Assembly (NCBI GenBank): GCA_035526665.1
Contig: DATLBY010000398.1
Span: forward strand, 1 to 17,688
DNA length: 17,688 bases
Source: DATLBY01 sp035526665
GTDB taxonomy: Bacteria > Acidobacteriota > Terriglobia > Bryobacterales > Bryobacteraceae
Direction of reading: 5' to 3'
Shown here: positions 8,159-15,649 of the stretch, piece by piece
How positions within the stretch are numbered: the first letter of the stretch is position 1
Layout: every line of letters begins with the position of its first letter
Made by a program: the position numbers and the translations under genes
Notes under the pieces: generated by a model
Databases searched by the model: none
The model's input: only the letters and a program-made list of their open reading frames with translations
Told to the model about the DNA's origin: nothing

Positions 8159-9190
8159 GTGACCGCTCAATTCGCAACAAGTTGCATCGCCGGCATTCTG
8201 GCTGTGTCTTTTGGGGCCGCCGCAACCGCCGGTCCGCGCGAAACGCGTGCGGATTTTCTGAAGATGATCGACCGTCCCCGCGTGCCCCTGGAGCCCGAGG
8301 TGAGGGAGATGCCGGGCGCAGGCCTTTTCCAGGTCCACTTCAGCATCGCCACCGAAGCGGGCGAGCGCGTTCCGGGCATTCTGATCAGGCAGTTCTCCGC
8401 CGGGCGCAAACCGGCGGTAATCGTCCTGCATGGCACGGGAGGAAAGAAGGAAGGCGAGATTCCGCTCCTGAAACAACTGGCTGGGAAAGGCTTTACGGCT
8501 ATCGCGATCGACGGGCGGCATCACGGCGAGCGCACCAGAAGCGGCTCGGGATCGGCCGAATATTCCACGGCCATCCTGCGCACCTACCGCACTCAGAAGG
8601 GCCATCCTTTCCTCTACGATACGGTTTGGGACGTGCTGCGGCTGATTGATTACCTGGAGACGCGAGACGACGTCGACGCGAAGCGTATTGGGGTGATCGG
8701 CTTTTCCAAGGGAGGGATGGAAACTTACCTGGCTGCGGCGGTCGATTTCAGAATCGCCGTTGCCGTGCCATGCGTAGGCGTCCAAAGCTTTCGCTGGGCG
8801 CTCGACAACGATTCCTGGCAGTCCAGAGTCGGAACCTTCCAGGTGGCTATGGATGGAGCGTCCAAAGACGACGGTCTGTCGAAGGTCGATGCCGGCTTTG
8901 TGAGGAAATTTTACGATCGCGTGGTCCCCGGTATCTACTCGAAATTTGATGGGCCGGCTATGGTTCCTCTGATTGCGCCGCGTCCTTTGCTGATGATCAA
9001 CGGAGATTCGGATCCGCGCACGCCCCGGCCGGGCTTGATGGAGTGTGTGGCCGCAGCGGAGAAAGCCTATGTGGCGGCCTCCGCGCAGGACAAACTTGTG
9101 CTGCACCTGCAGGAGAATACTGGACATCAAGTGCGCCCGGCCTCCCTCGACCTGGCGGTAGCCTGGTTTGTAAAGTGGTTAAGGCCCTGA
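8159..9190 (+). CDS. Secreted alpha/beta hydrolase (dienelactone hydrolase/esterase-like)
   Basis: A 343-residue alpha/beta-hydrolase fold protein. The nucleophile elbow is G-F-S-K-G-G with Ser183. The oxyanion-side HGTGG motif (91-95) follows the strand VIVL. An acid is available in NGDSDPRTP (D283 or D285), and the catalytic His is in TGHQV (H323) near the C-terminus. The N-terminal segment (IAGILAVSFGAAATAG) looks like a signal peptide, so it acts outside the cytoplasm, on an ester or peptide bond that cannot be specified. Start is GTG with a strong RBS. It is divergent from the cytochrome/DUF1552/ankyrin/dehydratase operon, and a shared promoter region suggests a related role, possibly removing ester groups from sugar-acid or plant-derived substrates (inference). 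Closest families are dienelactone hydrolase-like, acetyl-xylan esterase-like and S9-like hydrolases. Confidence 0.85.
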   Translation: MTAQFATSCIAGILAVSFGAAATAGPRETRADFLKMIDRPRVPLEPEVREMPGAGLFQVHFSIATEAGERVPGILIRQFSAGRKPAVIVLHGTGGKKEGEIPLLKQLAGKGFTAIAIDGRHHGERTRSGSGSAEYSTAILRTYRTQKGHPFLYDTVWDVLRLIDYLETRDDVDAKRIGVIGFSKGGMETYLAAAVDFRIAVAVPCVGVQSFRWALDNDSWQSRVGTFQVAMDGASKDDGLSKVDAGFVRKFYDRVVPGIYSKFDGPAMVPLIAPRPLLMINGDSDPRTPRPGLMECVAAAEKAYVAASAQDKLVLHLQENTGHQVRPASLDLAVAWFVKWLRP

Positions 9191-9238
9191 GAGCCCGCGA
9201 TAGTTCGGCCGCGTCTTGGTAGCGTAAAATAATTACTC

Positions 9239-10597
9239 TTGCTGAAAACTCTTTCCCGGACAGTCACAGTCGCCGGCGTTCTGATGCTGATTCTGCTGGC
9301 TGCTTTGTTCGTAGCTCCCCGGCTAAACCCATCCGCCAGTCTGCGTTCCTTTTACAAGTTAGAGAGGTCGTGGAACGCGCACTGGCCCTGGAGCATGGGT
9401 AAGAACTTTATCCAGGACCTGGAACCCGAGATGCTCAGGCTGGGAGTTCTCAGACCCGCGCGGGTGAAGGTAGAGCCGGGACTCAGTCTGTATTTGAATC
9501 CCCGCGATCTGGTTCCTGTCACCATCTTGAGGACCCGCGAATGGCAGCCCGAAATCTGGGAATCTCTCGCGCCTGCTTTGCAGCCGGGAAGTGTTTTTAT
9601 CGATGTCGGCGCCCATATTGGCTACTTTTCCCTGAAGGCCGCCCTAAAGGTGGGACCCACCGGCCGCGTCGTCGCCTTCGAGCCGAATCCTGAAACGCTG
9701 GCCTTGCTGCGGGATAATGTCGCGGCCAACAGAACTCAAAACGTCACGGTGGAACCGGTTGCCTGTACCGATCGCGAGCAGATGCTGACTCTGTATGCCG
9801 CGCCTACCGCGAATACCGGAATATCGTCACTGGCCCGTTCCACGGCCGATATTTCCAAAGATGCTCCACGAGCATATTCCGTTCGCGGCCGTCGAATCGA
9901 CGATGTAGTTCGCGAACTGAATTTGTCCCGTGTGGATGCAATTAAGATCGACGTCGAAGGGGCTGAGGCGTTTGTCCTGAGAGGAGCCGTCGACAGCTTG
10001 CGCCGCTTCCATCCGAAGGTGGTGCTGGAGGTGGTGGCTGCTCAACTTGCCAACATGCAAAGTACTCCGCAAGACCTAACATCTATTTTGCAGTCTGCTG
10101 GATACAACCGGAGCAAGCCGCTCAACCCGGAGCAGACCGATTGGGAATGGACTCTGCAGCGCCCGGATCAAATTGCCGGCACGATTCGCATCGCGGATCC
10201 TTCTACCGCTCCGCAGTTGCTCCGCGGGTTTTACCCGCTGGAGCAAAATGCGTGGCGCTGGACGGCGCGGAATTTTACCGTGGCTCTTCCCGCTCCGGCC
10301 GCGGCAAAACAGAACGGCGCTCGCCTGGTTCTCAAGTTCACCATTCCCGAAGTCTCTCTGAAGCAGCTGGAAAACATGACTCTGACGGCGACGATTGGCC
10401 GGACCGCTCTGGCGGGCGAGACATTCACGGCGAGTGGAGAGCATGAATACAGCCGTGACGTTCCTGCATCCGCGCTGAGCACCGATCTGGTCGATGTCGA
10501 TTTCTCGCTCGACAAGGCTCTGACGCCGCCAGCCGTCGAACGAGAGCTGGGCGTGATCGTCACATCCATCGCCTTCCAGCCAAAGCCTGCGAAGTAG
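9239..10597 (+). CDS. FkbM family SAM-dependent methyltransferase with extra C-terminal domain
   Basis: A 452-residue protein. An N-terminal hydrophobic segment (about 11-28, VAGVLMLILLAALFVAP) is a signal anchor. The FkbM/Methyltransf_21 domain covers about 95-290. It has a SAM-binding IDVGAHIGYFS (121-131), the acidic end of strand 2 in VAFEPNP (E148), and the late KIDVEGAE (236-243) typical of FkbM enzymes, which O-methylate sugars or small metabolites. Residues about 322-448 form a second module starting at GFYPLEQNAWRW and rich in beta-strand pattern; it resembles modules I recall on acidobacterial glycan enzymes and may bind carbohydrate (inference). The best start is TTG 9239, since an in-frame TAA lies at 9230-9232; ATG 9284 would cut the membrane segment. 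No RBS is evident, and TAAAAT at 9225-9230 leaves room for a leaderless transcript. It is convergent with the kinase gene (2-bp gap). Confidence 0.85.
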   Translation: MLKTLSRTVTVAGVLMLILLAALFVAPRLNPSASLRSFYKLERSWNAHWPWSMGKNFIQDLEPEMLRLGVLRPARVKVEPGLSLYLNPRDLVPVTILRTREWQPEIWESLAPALQPGSVFIDVGAHIGYFSLKAALKVGPTGRVVAFEPNPETLALLRDNVAANRTQNVTVEPVACTDREQMLTLYAAPTANTGISSLARSTADISKDAPRAYSVRGRRIDDVVRELNLSRVDAIKIDVEGAEAFVLRGAVDSLRRFHPKVVLEVVAAQLANMQSTPQDLTSILQSAGYNRSKPLNPEQTDWEWTLQRPDQIAGTIRIADPSTAPQLLRGFYPLEQNAWRWTARNFTVALPAPAAAKQNGARLVLKFTIPEVSLKQLENMTLTATIGRTALAGETFTASGEHEYSRDVPASALSTDLVDVDFSLDKALTPPAVERELGVIVTSIAFQPKPAK

Positions 10598-10599
10598 CG

Positions 10600-12357
10600 C
10601 TAATCTAACGCGGCGTGTCCCGCCGGCTCGAGCGGCAGGCGCAAACAGAAGCGCGCCCCGGCGCGGCGGCTCATATCCGCCCAGAGGTCGCCGCCATTAT
10701 CCAGCAGCGTTTGCCGCGATAGCGCCAACCCCAGGCCGAGTCCATTTTTTTTTCCGGCGGTGACGAAGGGCTGAAACAAGCGGTCGCGGATTGCGGGACT
10801 GATTCCCGGGCCCGTATCATCCACCTCCACAATCACGGCATCGTCCACCAGCTTGGCCGTGATCTTCAGCGTGCCGCCTGCCGGCATGGCCTCGATCGCA
10901 TTCTCCATCAGGTTCAGAAAGGCGCGCTCCATGCGAGCCCTTTCCAGAGAGATCTCAAAATCCCGCGGTACTTCCAATTGCAGCGACACCCGGAACGACT
11001 CAGCGCCCGGAGCGACCAAGCCCCAGGCCGCGCTGATCAACTCGCGCAGGTTACAGGTTTCCACGCCGCCTGTCTTGCCGCGGGAAACGTTGGTCAAGTC
11101 TTGCAGCAGTTCCTGAATCTGACGCGACGCGCGATAGATATTCTTCGCCAGCCGGCTCATTTGCGCGGGAGTGAGTTGCGAATCCACCAGCATCTCCGCA
11201 CCTGCATAAATCGCGGCCAGCGGACTGCGCAGATCGTGAACAATGGACGTGGAGAGGCGGCCGATCGTGGATATTCGTTCCTGGCGAATTAACTCCTCAC
11301 GGGCTTGCTGAATGGAGGCGCACATCGCGTTGAACGTTTTGGCCAGCCGCCCGAGCTCATCCTGACCTTCAATCTGCACTCGATAGCCATAGTTCTGCTG
11401 AGCGATTTCGGCGGCCGCGGCGTCCAGCTTCGCAATTGGCTGCATGATCTTCTTAGCCAGAATATAAGTCAGGATAAGCCCGGCGATCAGCACGCCCAGC
11501 CAGATGGCGAACATCTGCCGCTGTAGCGCGGTGAGGCGCTGCCTGGCGCTCTCAAACGACCGCAGAATCCAGAGGTTACCCACCGGCTTGCCTTCCACGT
11601 CGATCAGCGGACTCACCAGGGGCGTGTACTCCACATCGCCCGCGCGAATACGATCCGGCAGTTTCGTAGCCGTGGCGGCGAGCTTTGCATGGACGGCCTC
11701 CGTGCTTGCCGCATCCAATGTGGAGCTGATCGCGCGGCCGCCCGCTGTGAACAGGAAATCACTGCCCCCTGTTGAATCTTTCAAGCCCTGAGCCACCTTT
11801 GAATCCACTTTGAAGCCCGCCACCAGAACATTCAGCAGGGCGGGTCCGCGTCCGGACTCGACATATACGGGAGTGACTACAATCTGAAAGAGCTCCCCCC
11901 TGTTTTCCAGAAATCCGGAGGCTTGGCGCGGAAATTGACGGGCCGCCAGCCGGACAACCGGCAAGTCTTTGTTAGCGAGTGCTCCGATGGATTCACCCAG
12001 TGACGCAATCAGGCGTCCTTGCGGATCGGCCACCAGGAAAAAGGCGTCCTCGCGCGATATCTTGGCCCACAGCTCGCCGGCCGTATCGCGAATCGTCGCC
12101 TCGTCGTGCGTACTAAAGGCCGCCCGTACGTCGGACATTGAGCTGAGCACGCGGCTGACGGAAGCCAGCAGATCGGCGCGCGATCTCCACAGCGACTCAT
12201 AGGCGTGGAAGCTGGCCTTAACCTCGTCACCCAGGTTTCGCGAAGCGGTGTCAAGTACGTTCTTTTGCACGATGAGGGCGGTGGCGCCGAACAGAAGTGT
12301 CAATGCCAGCGAGGTGGATAGCAAAATCTTCCAAAGCAGTGACAGGCGGGAAAACAT
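10600..12357 (-). CDS. Membrane sensor histidine kinase (extracytoplasmic sensor, HAMP, HisKA, HATPase)
   Basis: A 585-residue two-component kinase. Two membrane segments (about 8-30 and 283-301) bracket a ~250-residue periplasmic sensor domain with a Cache-like pattern (AFFLVADPQGRLIASLGE near 105-122). HAMP covers about 302-352. The HisKA H-box SIVHDLRSPL places the phospho-acceptor at H374. The ATPase domain shows an N-box (N486 in LMENAIEAM), G1 DDTGPGIS (513-520), an F-box LFQPF, and G2 GLGLGLALS (539-547), so the kinase looks intact. Its ATG overlaps the stop of the cupredoxin gene by one base (TAATG). It is the distal gene of an operon that opens with two response regulators, which are its likely targets. 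The ATP-lid codons contain a run of nine A (10753-10745). Confidence 0.93.
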   Translation of the reverse strand: MFSRLSLLWKILLSTSLALTLLFGATALIVQKNVLDTASRNLGDEVKASFHAYESLWRSRADLLASVSRVLSSMSDVRAAFSTHDEATIRDTAGELWAKISREDAFFLVADPQGRLIASLGESIGALANKDLPVVRLAARQFPRQASGFLENRGELFQIVVTPVYVESGRGPALLNVLVAGFKVDSKVAQGLKDSTGGSDFLFTAGGRAISSTLDAASTEAVHAKLAATATKLPDRIRAGDVEYTPLVSPLIDVEGKPVGNLWILRSFESARQRLTALQRQMFAIWLGVLIAGLILTYILAKKIMQPIAKLDAAAAEIAQQNYGYRVQIEGQDELGRLAKTFNAMCASIQQAREELIRQERISTIGRLSTSIVHDLRSPLAAIYAGAEMLVDSQLTPAQMSRLAKNIYRASRQIQELLQDLTNVSRGKTGGVETCNLRELISAAWGLVAPGAESFRVSLQLEVPRDFEISLERARMERAFLNLMENAIEAMPAGGTLKITAKLVDDAVIVEVDDTGPGISPAIRDRLFQPFVTAGKKNGLGLGLALSRQTLLDNGGDLWADMSRRAGARFCLRLPLEPAGHAALD

Positions 12358-13070
12358 TACTTCCTGGCTCCCGGGTAAGGGGTAATATCATCAGCCACGG
12401 GCGGATAATCTTTGCCGAATTTGTTTTTGTGCGGCGTCTGCAGATACCCGCTCTCGGTGATCACCAGCGGCGGCAAGATCACCTTCTCCTCTTCCACCGT
12501 GATGCTGCGGGTAAGCTGCCGTAAGGTTTCATCCAGGGCACGCTCGTGAAACAGGCGCACTTGGTAGCGCCCGGGCGGCACCCCCGGAAGGTGAAAAGAA
12601 CCATCGCTGTTGGACACCGCGAAATACCCCGTCCGGAGCACAATGATAATAGCGCTCATCGAGGGGTGAATGTTGCAGAAGACGCGTACCACCCCCTCCC
12701 GCTTGAAAGCAACGGTGCGGGTGGTCTTTGGCGGATAGAGGCCCACATCGAAAACCTGGCCGCTGTAATTCGAGAACGCGTTGTGGAAAATAGGGTCGAA
12801 ATTGGGAAAACTGACAGTCGAGCCGACGGGTATTGCGAGCACGTGCGGACTGAAGGTTTTGTGTTTCTGCACCATTTGCACGTGCTGGGGAGGGACCGCA
12901 GCAGGGGATACTCCCCCGGGTTCCAGCCATACCACTACGCCCGAATAGTTGGCGTGTTTCCGGACCACGGGCACGCTGGACCCCGTCAATTCCACTGTCC
13001 CGGACACGCTTGCCCCTAGCAAAGGCCCTGCCAGCAGCCTGCTAAAAAAGATAGCCAATAGCCAGGTCAT
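12357..13070 (-). CDS. Secreted cupredoxin-domain (plastocyanin/methylamine-utilization-like) protein
   Basis: A 237-residue exported protein with a predicted type-1 copper site. The ligand set is the cupredoxin pattern: H96 in FDPIFHNAF, then C132, H135 and M138 in FCNIHPSM. The N-terminus (TWLLAIFFSRLLAGPLLGA) is a signal peptide. After the copper domain, about 148-200 looks like a carboxypeptidase-regulatory/CNA-like beta-sandwich (GSFHLPGVPPGRYQVRLFHE). Similar proteins are often labelled 'methylamine utilization', though no methylamine genes are here. The ATG at 13070 is chosen because the signal peptide begins there; upstream in-frame starts (13103, 13139) lie deeper in the porin gene. 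The gene overlaps the porin 3' end by 29 nt and the kinase start by 1 nt. Likely role: a periplasmic copper or electron-transfer partner of the porin and sensor (inference). Confidence 0.85.
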   Translation of the reverse strand: MTWLLAIFFSRLLAGPLLGASVSGTVELTGSSVPVVRKHANYSGVVVWLEPGGVSPAAVPPQHVQMVQKHKTFSPHVLAIPVGSTVSFPNFDPIFHNAFSNYSGQVFDVGLYPPKTTRTVAFKREGVVRVFCNIHPSMSAIIIVLRTGYFAVSNSDGSFHLPGVPPGRYQVRLFHERALDETLRQLTRSITVEEEKVILPPLVITESGYLQTPHKNKFGKDYPPVADDITPYPGARK

Positions 13071-14397
13071 AATGGTTGTTCCGGCGGGTCCCCTGTCCCA
13101 CATAGCGCGTGCGCACCTGTCCGCCTTCCAGGCTGACAATCACATTCGGAGCGATCCGGTACATCACGTTCGCAAAGTAATTCTGGTTCTTGTTTATACC
13201 GCCCGGCGTCAGGTCGGAAGCACGATCGTTCTGCTGACCTCCGTAGAAGTTGAAGGACGTGGACTCCGTGGCCGCAATGTGGACCTGCGCCCATCCGCCC
13301 TTGCTGTGAACCGGCTTGACGTTGTCATTGGTAATAGTGAAGCCCTGCCGTAATGCCCCCAGCCCGGCGACATTCTGCCCGCTGAAAAACATTCCAGTGA
13401 CCTCAACTTTAGGCAGAATATTGGCGAGCCAGTCAACGGAGGCGATGTGCGAACCCACGGACGTGCCGGCCACGTGCGTGGAACTCGTGTGGAAGCCCGG
13501 TGCGATTTCCAGGCGGCGGCCTTCGCCCCATTTCCGCCAAAATTCAAATCTGCCTTCGAGCGCCGGGCGGGCTCGTTCCAGCGTGGCAGCATACTCAGCG
13601 GGTGTATTGACCGACGCTTCGTTGGTCTGGAAGAGGCCGGTTTGCGCGCGCAGCCCGCTGTTTGACCCGAAGGCAAAGCGCTGCTCGAATTTTGCCTGCG
13701 GCTGCCACAGCCATAGATTGCCCGCTCCGGTAAGCGGCGAAACGCCCACCTGCGCCAGCGACGTCGGTTCCCTCGGCGAAATAATCGGCTTATCCTGTCC
13801 TACAGTGAAGCTGCGGGTTTTCCAGTTTAGCTCGATAGTGGCCACGCGCAAACGCAAAAGGTGATTTAAGGACTGCGTGGTCCCGCCAAACAAATCCAGA
13901 TACATGGTTCCGTTTACCTTCGATCCAAACAGCGCCTCCGGACTGTCGTATTGCAGGCCGATGACTGTCTGACGCATAGTGGCCCCGCCGGTGGCCGGTC
14001 CCCGGGTGAGAGAGGCGGTGGTGGGATTCTCGGCTGCCCCGCTGTATTTGCCATTAAGAAAGGCGTTGAACAGTGCCGTGCCGGTGATCCGCAAAGGAAG
14101 CCGCCGCGATGTCTCCACCTTGGTCTGCGCCAGTTCCTCGATGCGATTCGTATTCACGGCAATCTTCTCTTCGGCCAATTCCTGTGCCGGGGGAGTGACA
14201 GCCCCCGGGATTTGCCGCGACACTGCAAGTTCCTGCCGGAGTGCTCGTAATTCCCCCTCGAGCGTTTGATTCTGCTGCTCCAGCCGCTCCAGCCGTTGCA
14301 GGACTTCGCGCATATCGGAATTGTTCTGTGAGAAAACTAACGAAGGACAGCTGAGGGCCAAAAGAAGAACGAGGTTACGGATGCGATGGGGTTCCAT
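13042..14397 (-). CDS. Outer-membrane beta-barrel porin with N-terminal coiled coil
   Basis: A predicted 451-residue outer-membrane protein. A signal peptide (LVLLLALSCPSLVFS) is followed by a Leu/Glu/Gln heptad-rich coiled coil (about 27-62: VLQRLERLEQQNQTLEGEL), then alternating polar/hydrophobic strands to a terminal Phe (LAIGYLF), the classic barrel-assembly signature. A coiled coil before a barrel recalls DcaP-like/trimeric porins, which pass small organic anions. The ATG at 14397 has GGAG about 10 nt upstream and starts the signal peptide cleanly; an in-frame start at 14460 would add an unlikely extension. It overlaps the upstream receiver gene by 23 nt and the downstream cupredoxin gene by 29 nt, so it sits in the middle of the operon. 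Channel selectivity is unknown. Confidence 0.85.
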   Translation of the reverse strand: MEPHRIRNLVLLLALSCPSLVFSQNNSDMREVLQRLERLEQQNQTLEGELRALRQELAVSRQIPGAVTPPAQELAEEKIAVNTNRIEELAQTKVETSRRLPLRITGTALFNAFLNGKYSGAAENPTTASLTRGPATGGATMRQTVIGLQYDSPEALFGSKVNGTMYLDLFGGTTQSLNHLLRLRVATIELNWKTRSFTVGQDKPIISPREPTSLAQVGVSPLTGAGNLWLWQPQAKFEQRFAFGSNSGLRAQTGLFQTNEASVNTPAEYAATLERARPALEGRFEFWRKWGEGRRLEIAPGFHTSSTHVAGTSVGSHIASVDWLANILPKVEVTGMFFSGQNVAGLGALRQGFTITNDNVKPVHSKGGWAQVHIAATESTSFNFYGGQQNDRASDLTPGGINKNQNYFANVMYRIAPNVIVSLEGGQVRTRYVGQGTRRNNHYDLAIGYLF

Positions 14398-14782
14398 GTA
14401 AAAGCTGCTCCAATTTTGCGCGCACCTGCACGGGCGAATAGGGCTTGGCAAAAAATGCATTTGCTCCCAGCTTAGCTACTCGTGAAGGTGTTTGCGGATC
14501 GGTGGAGCCGCTTATCACTACTATCGGAACATCCTTGTAATGCCAATCGCTACGTACGCGCTGGATAAGTTCAAACCCGTCCATGCCCGGCATATGCAAG
14601 TCCGTTACCAGAGCACATACGTGCGCGGCTTCATCGTTCTTGAGAAACCGCCAGGCCGCCTCGCTTTCGTACATTACCTGGATATGCACCCCGGTTAGGG
14701 CGGCAAGCGCGATCTCGAGAGTGGACCCGCAGGGTTCGACATCTTCCACGATAACCACGGTGCGATCCGCCGCTTCCATCAT
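14375..14782 (-). CDS. Single-domain CheY-like response regulator
   Basis: A 135-residue stand-alone receiver domain. The acidic pocket is E13/D14, the phospho-acceptor is D61 in VTDLHMPGMDG, the switch Ser is S91 in VISGS, and the conserved Lys is K113 in AKPYS. No output domain follows, so it probably relays or buffers phosphate, or acts by protein contact. Its ATG overlaps the stop of the upstream winged-helix regulator (ATGA), with no good independent RBS, so its synthesis appears coupled to that gene. With only one kinase in the operon, the two receivers may compete for H374 of the kinase or be phosphorylated in parallel. Confidence 0.92.
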   Translation of the reverse strand: MMEAADRTVVIVEDVEPCGSTLEIALAALTGVHIQVMYESEAAWRFLKNDEAAHVCALVTDLHMPGMDGFELIQRVRSDWHYKDVPIVVISGSTDPQTPSRVAKLGANAFFAKPYSPVQVRAKLEQLLHGTPSHP

Positions 14783-15453
14783 GGCAGAAATCTGTAGCCG
14801 ACGCCGTGCATTGTTACGAAATGACGGGGAGAGTTCGGATCTGGCTCAAGTTTTTGGCGGAGCTTGACCACGTGCGCGTCCACGGTGCGGGTATTAGGGA
14901 AGGATTCATATCCCCAAACCGAGTTCAGAATCATGTCGCGCGTCAAGGGCCGGTCGGGATTATTTACAAAATAGGTGAGCAGGTTGTACTCCGACGGCGT
15001 CATTTTTAACTCCTTGTCGTTCCGCGAAACTACCCGCCGTTCCAGGTCTACTTCCGCATCGCCGAAGCGGATCACCTTGTGCGACTCGGGTGAGGTCCGC
15101 CTGAGCAGGGCCCGGATGCGCGCGATGAGCTCGCGCGAGCCGAAAGGCTTCACAACATAGTCGTCGGCGCCGATCTCCAGCAGCAGCACCTTGTCAATCT
15201 CTTCGCCGATAGCGCTCAGCACGATGATGGGAGTCTGCACCCGCGCGGCCCGCAATTCCTTGCAGATTTCGATGCCGCTCATTCCTGGCAGGCGGAGGTC
15301 CACCAGCACCAGGTTTGGTTTTCCCGATAGCGCCCGTTGAAAACCCTCGGTTCCATCGGCAATCACGATAGTCCGGAATCCCTCCTGCTCCAGCATGAGC
15401 CCGATCGTGTCGCCCAGGCTCTCGTCGTCCTCAATCACCAGGATCGTTTGCAT
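14779..15453 (-). CDS. OmpR/PhoB-family winged-helix response regulator
   Basis: A 224-residue regulator. The receiver (about 1-118) has E8/D9/D10, phospho-acceptor D52 in LVDLRLPGMSG, S80 and K102 in VVKPFGSRE. The DNA-binding winged helix (about 127-222) has the recognition helix in NTRTVDAHVVKLRQKL and the terminal GVGYRF hairpin. The start is the ATG at 15453; a TTG extension at 15519 would add 22 residues before the receiver fold and is unlikely. It is the first gene of the regulator-receiver-porin-cupredoxin-kinase operon. Upstream, at 15527-15553, lie three 5-mers at 11-bp period, the spacing expected for sites of this family, suggesting autoregulation. The recognition helix resembles that of PhoB/RegX3-type proteins, but no phosphate genes are present to support a Pho role. 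Confidence 0.94.
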   Translation of the reverse strand: MQTILVIEDDESLGDTIGLMLEQEGFRTIVIADGTEGFQRALSGKPNLVLVDLRLPGMSGIEICKELRAARVQTPIIVLSAIGEEIDKVLLLEIGADDYVVKPFGSRELIARIRALLRRTSPESHKVIRFGDAEVDLERRVVSRNDKELKMTPSEYNLLTYFVNNPDRPLTRDMILNSVWGYESFPNTRTVDAHVVKLRQKLEPDPNSPRHFVTMHGVGYRFLP

Positions 15454-15472
15454 GTCTGATTCAACACTGCGA

Positions 15473-15478
15473 ATTGTA
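15473..15478 (-). promoter_or_regulatory. Candidate -10 box for the regulator-porin-kinase operon
   Basis: On the minus strand, TACAAT ends 20 bases before the ATG at 15453, which would give a very short leader. The -35 candidate 16 bp upstream (TTCGCC) is poor, which would suit a promoter needing an activator such as one bound at 15527-15553. Confidence 0.3.
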
Positions 15479-15526
15479 GCGAATTCACCGGACGGGCGAA
15501 GTGCGAACGGACGCCTCAAAAGAGCT

Positions 15527-15553
15527 TTTACTAAAGATTTACAAGTTCCTTAC
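15527..15553. promoter_or_regulatory. Array of three TTTAC-type repeats at 11-bp period (candidate OmpR/PhoB-family site)
   Basis: TTTAC starts at 15527 and 15538, and CTTAC at 15549: exactly one helical turn apart, so all lie on one DNA face. Tandem repeats at 11-bp period are the known geometry of PhoB/PhoP/OmpR-type binding sites. It lies in the 196-bp divergent region 15454-15649, 74-100 bp upstream of the winged-helix regulator's ATG and 97-123 bp upstream of the haem-binding gene. A near-identical copy lies at 16177-16203: 17 of the first 19 bases match, starting one T earlier in each. Confidence 0.55.
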
Positions 15554-15569
15554 GGATGCTGCAACATCC
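15554..15569. repeat. 16-bp imperfect palindrome abutting the TTTAC array
   Basis: GGATGcTGCAaCATCC: two 5-bp arms and a central TGCA, with one mismatched pair (c/a). It begins at the base after the last direct repeat. It could be a second operator or a small hairpin; its closeness to the array suggests a composite regulatory site. Confidence 0.35.
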
Positions 15570-15649
15570 TGTGTTTTTACCAGGCTTTGACAAAAAGCGG
15601 ACCACATGAACGGGGATGATCTCTAATATGGCGTTAGAGGTGAGAGGCT

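Noticed and set aside
8024..9130. 368-codon open frame on the minus strand opposite the alpha/beta hydrolase gene
   Set aside because: The protein has no recognisable domain, while the plus frame has a full hydrolase motif set, a signal peptide and a strong RBS. Long antisense frames are common in GC-rich genes.
14962..14973. ATTTACAAAATA within the winged-helix regulator gene, matching part of the second TTTAC array
   Set aside because: There is no second TTTAC-like element 11 bp away on either side, and it lies in conserved coding sequence, so it is probably chance.
15587..15629. Perfect TTGACA at 15587 with TAATAT at 15624 as a promoter for the haem gene
   Set aside because: The spacing is 31 bp, far from 16-18 bp, and nothing -10-like lies at the correct distance from TTGACA.
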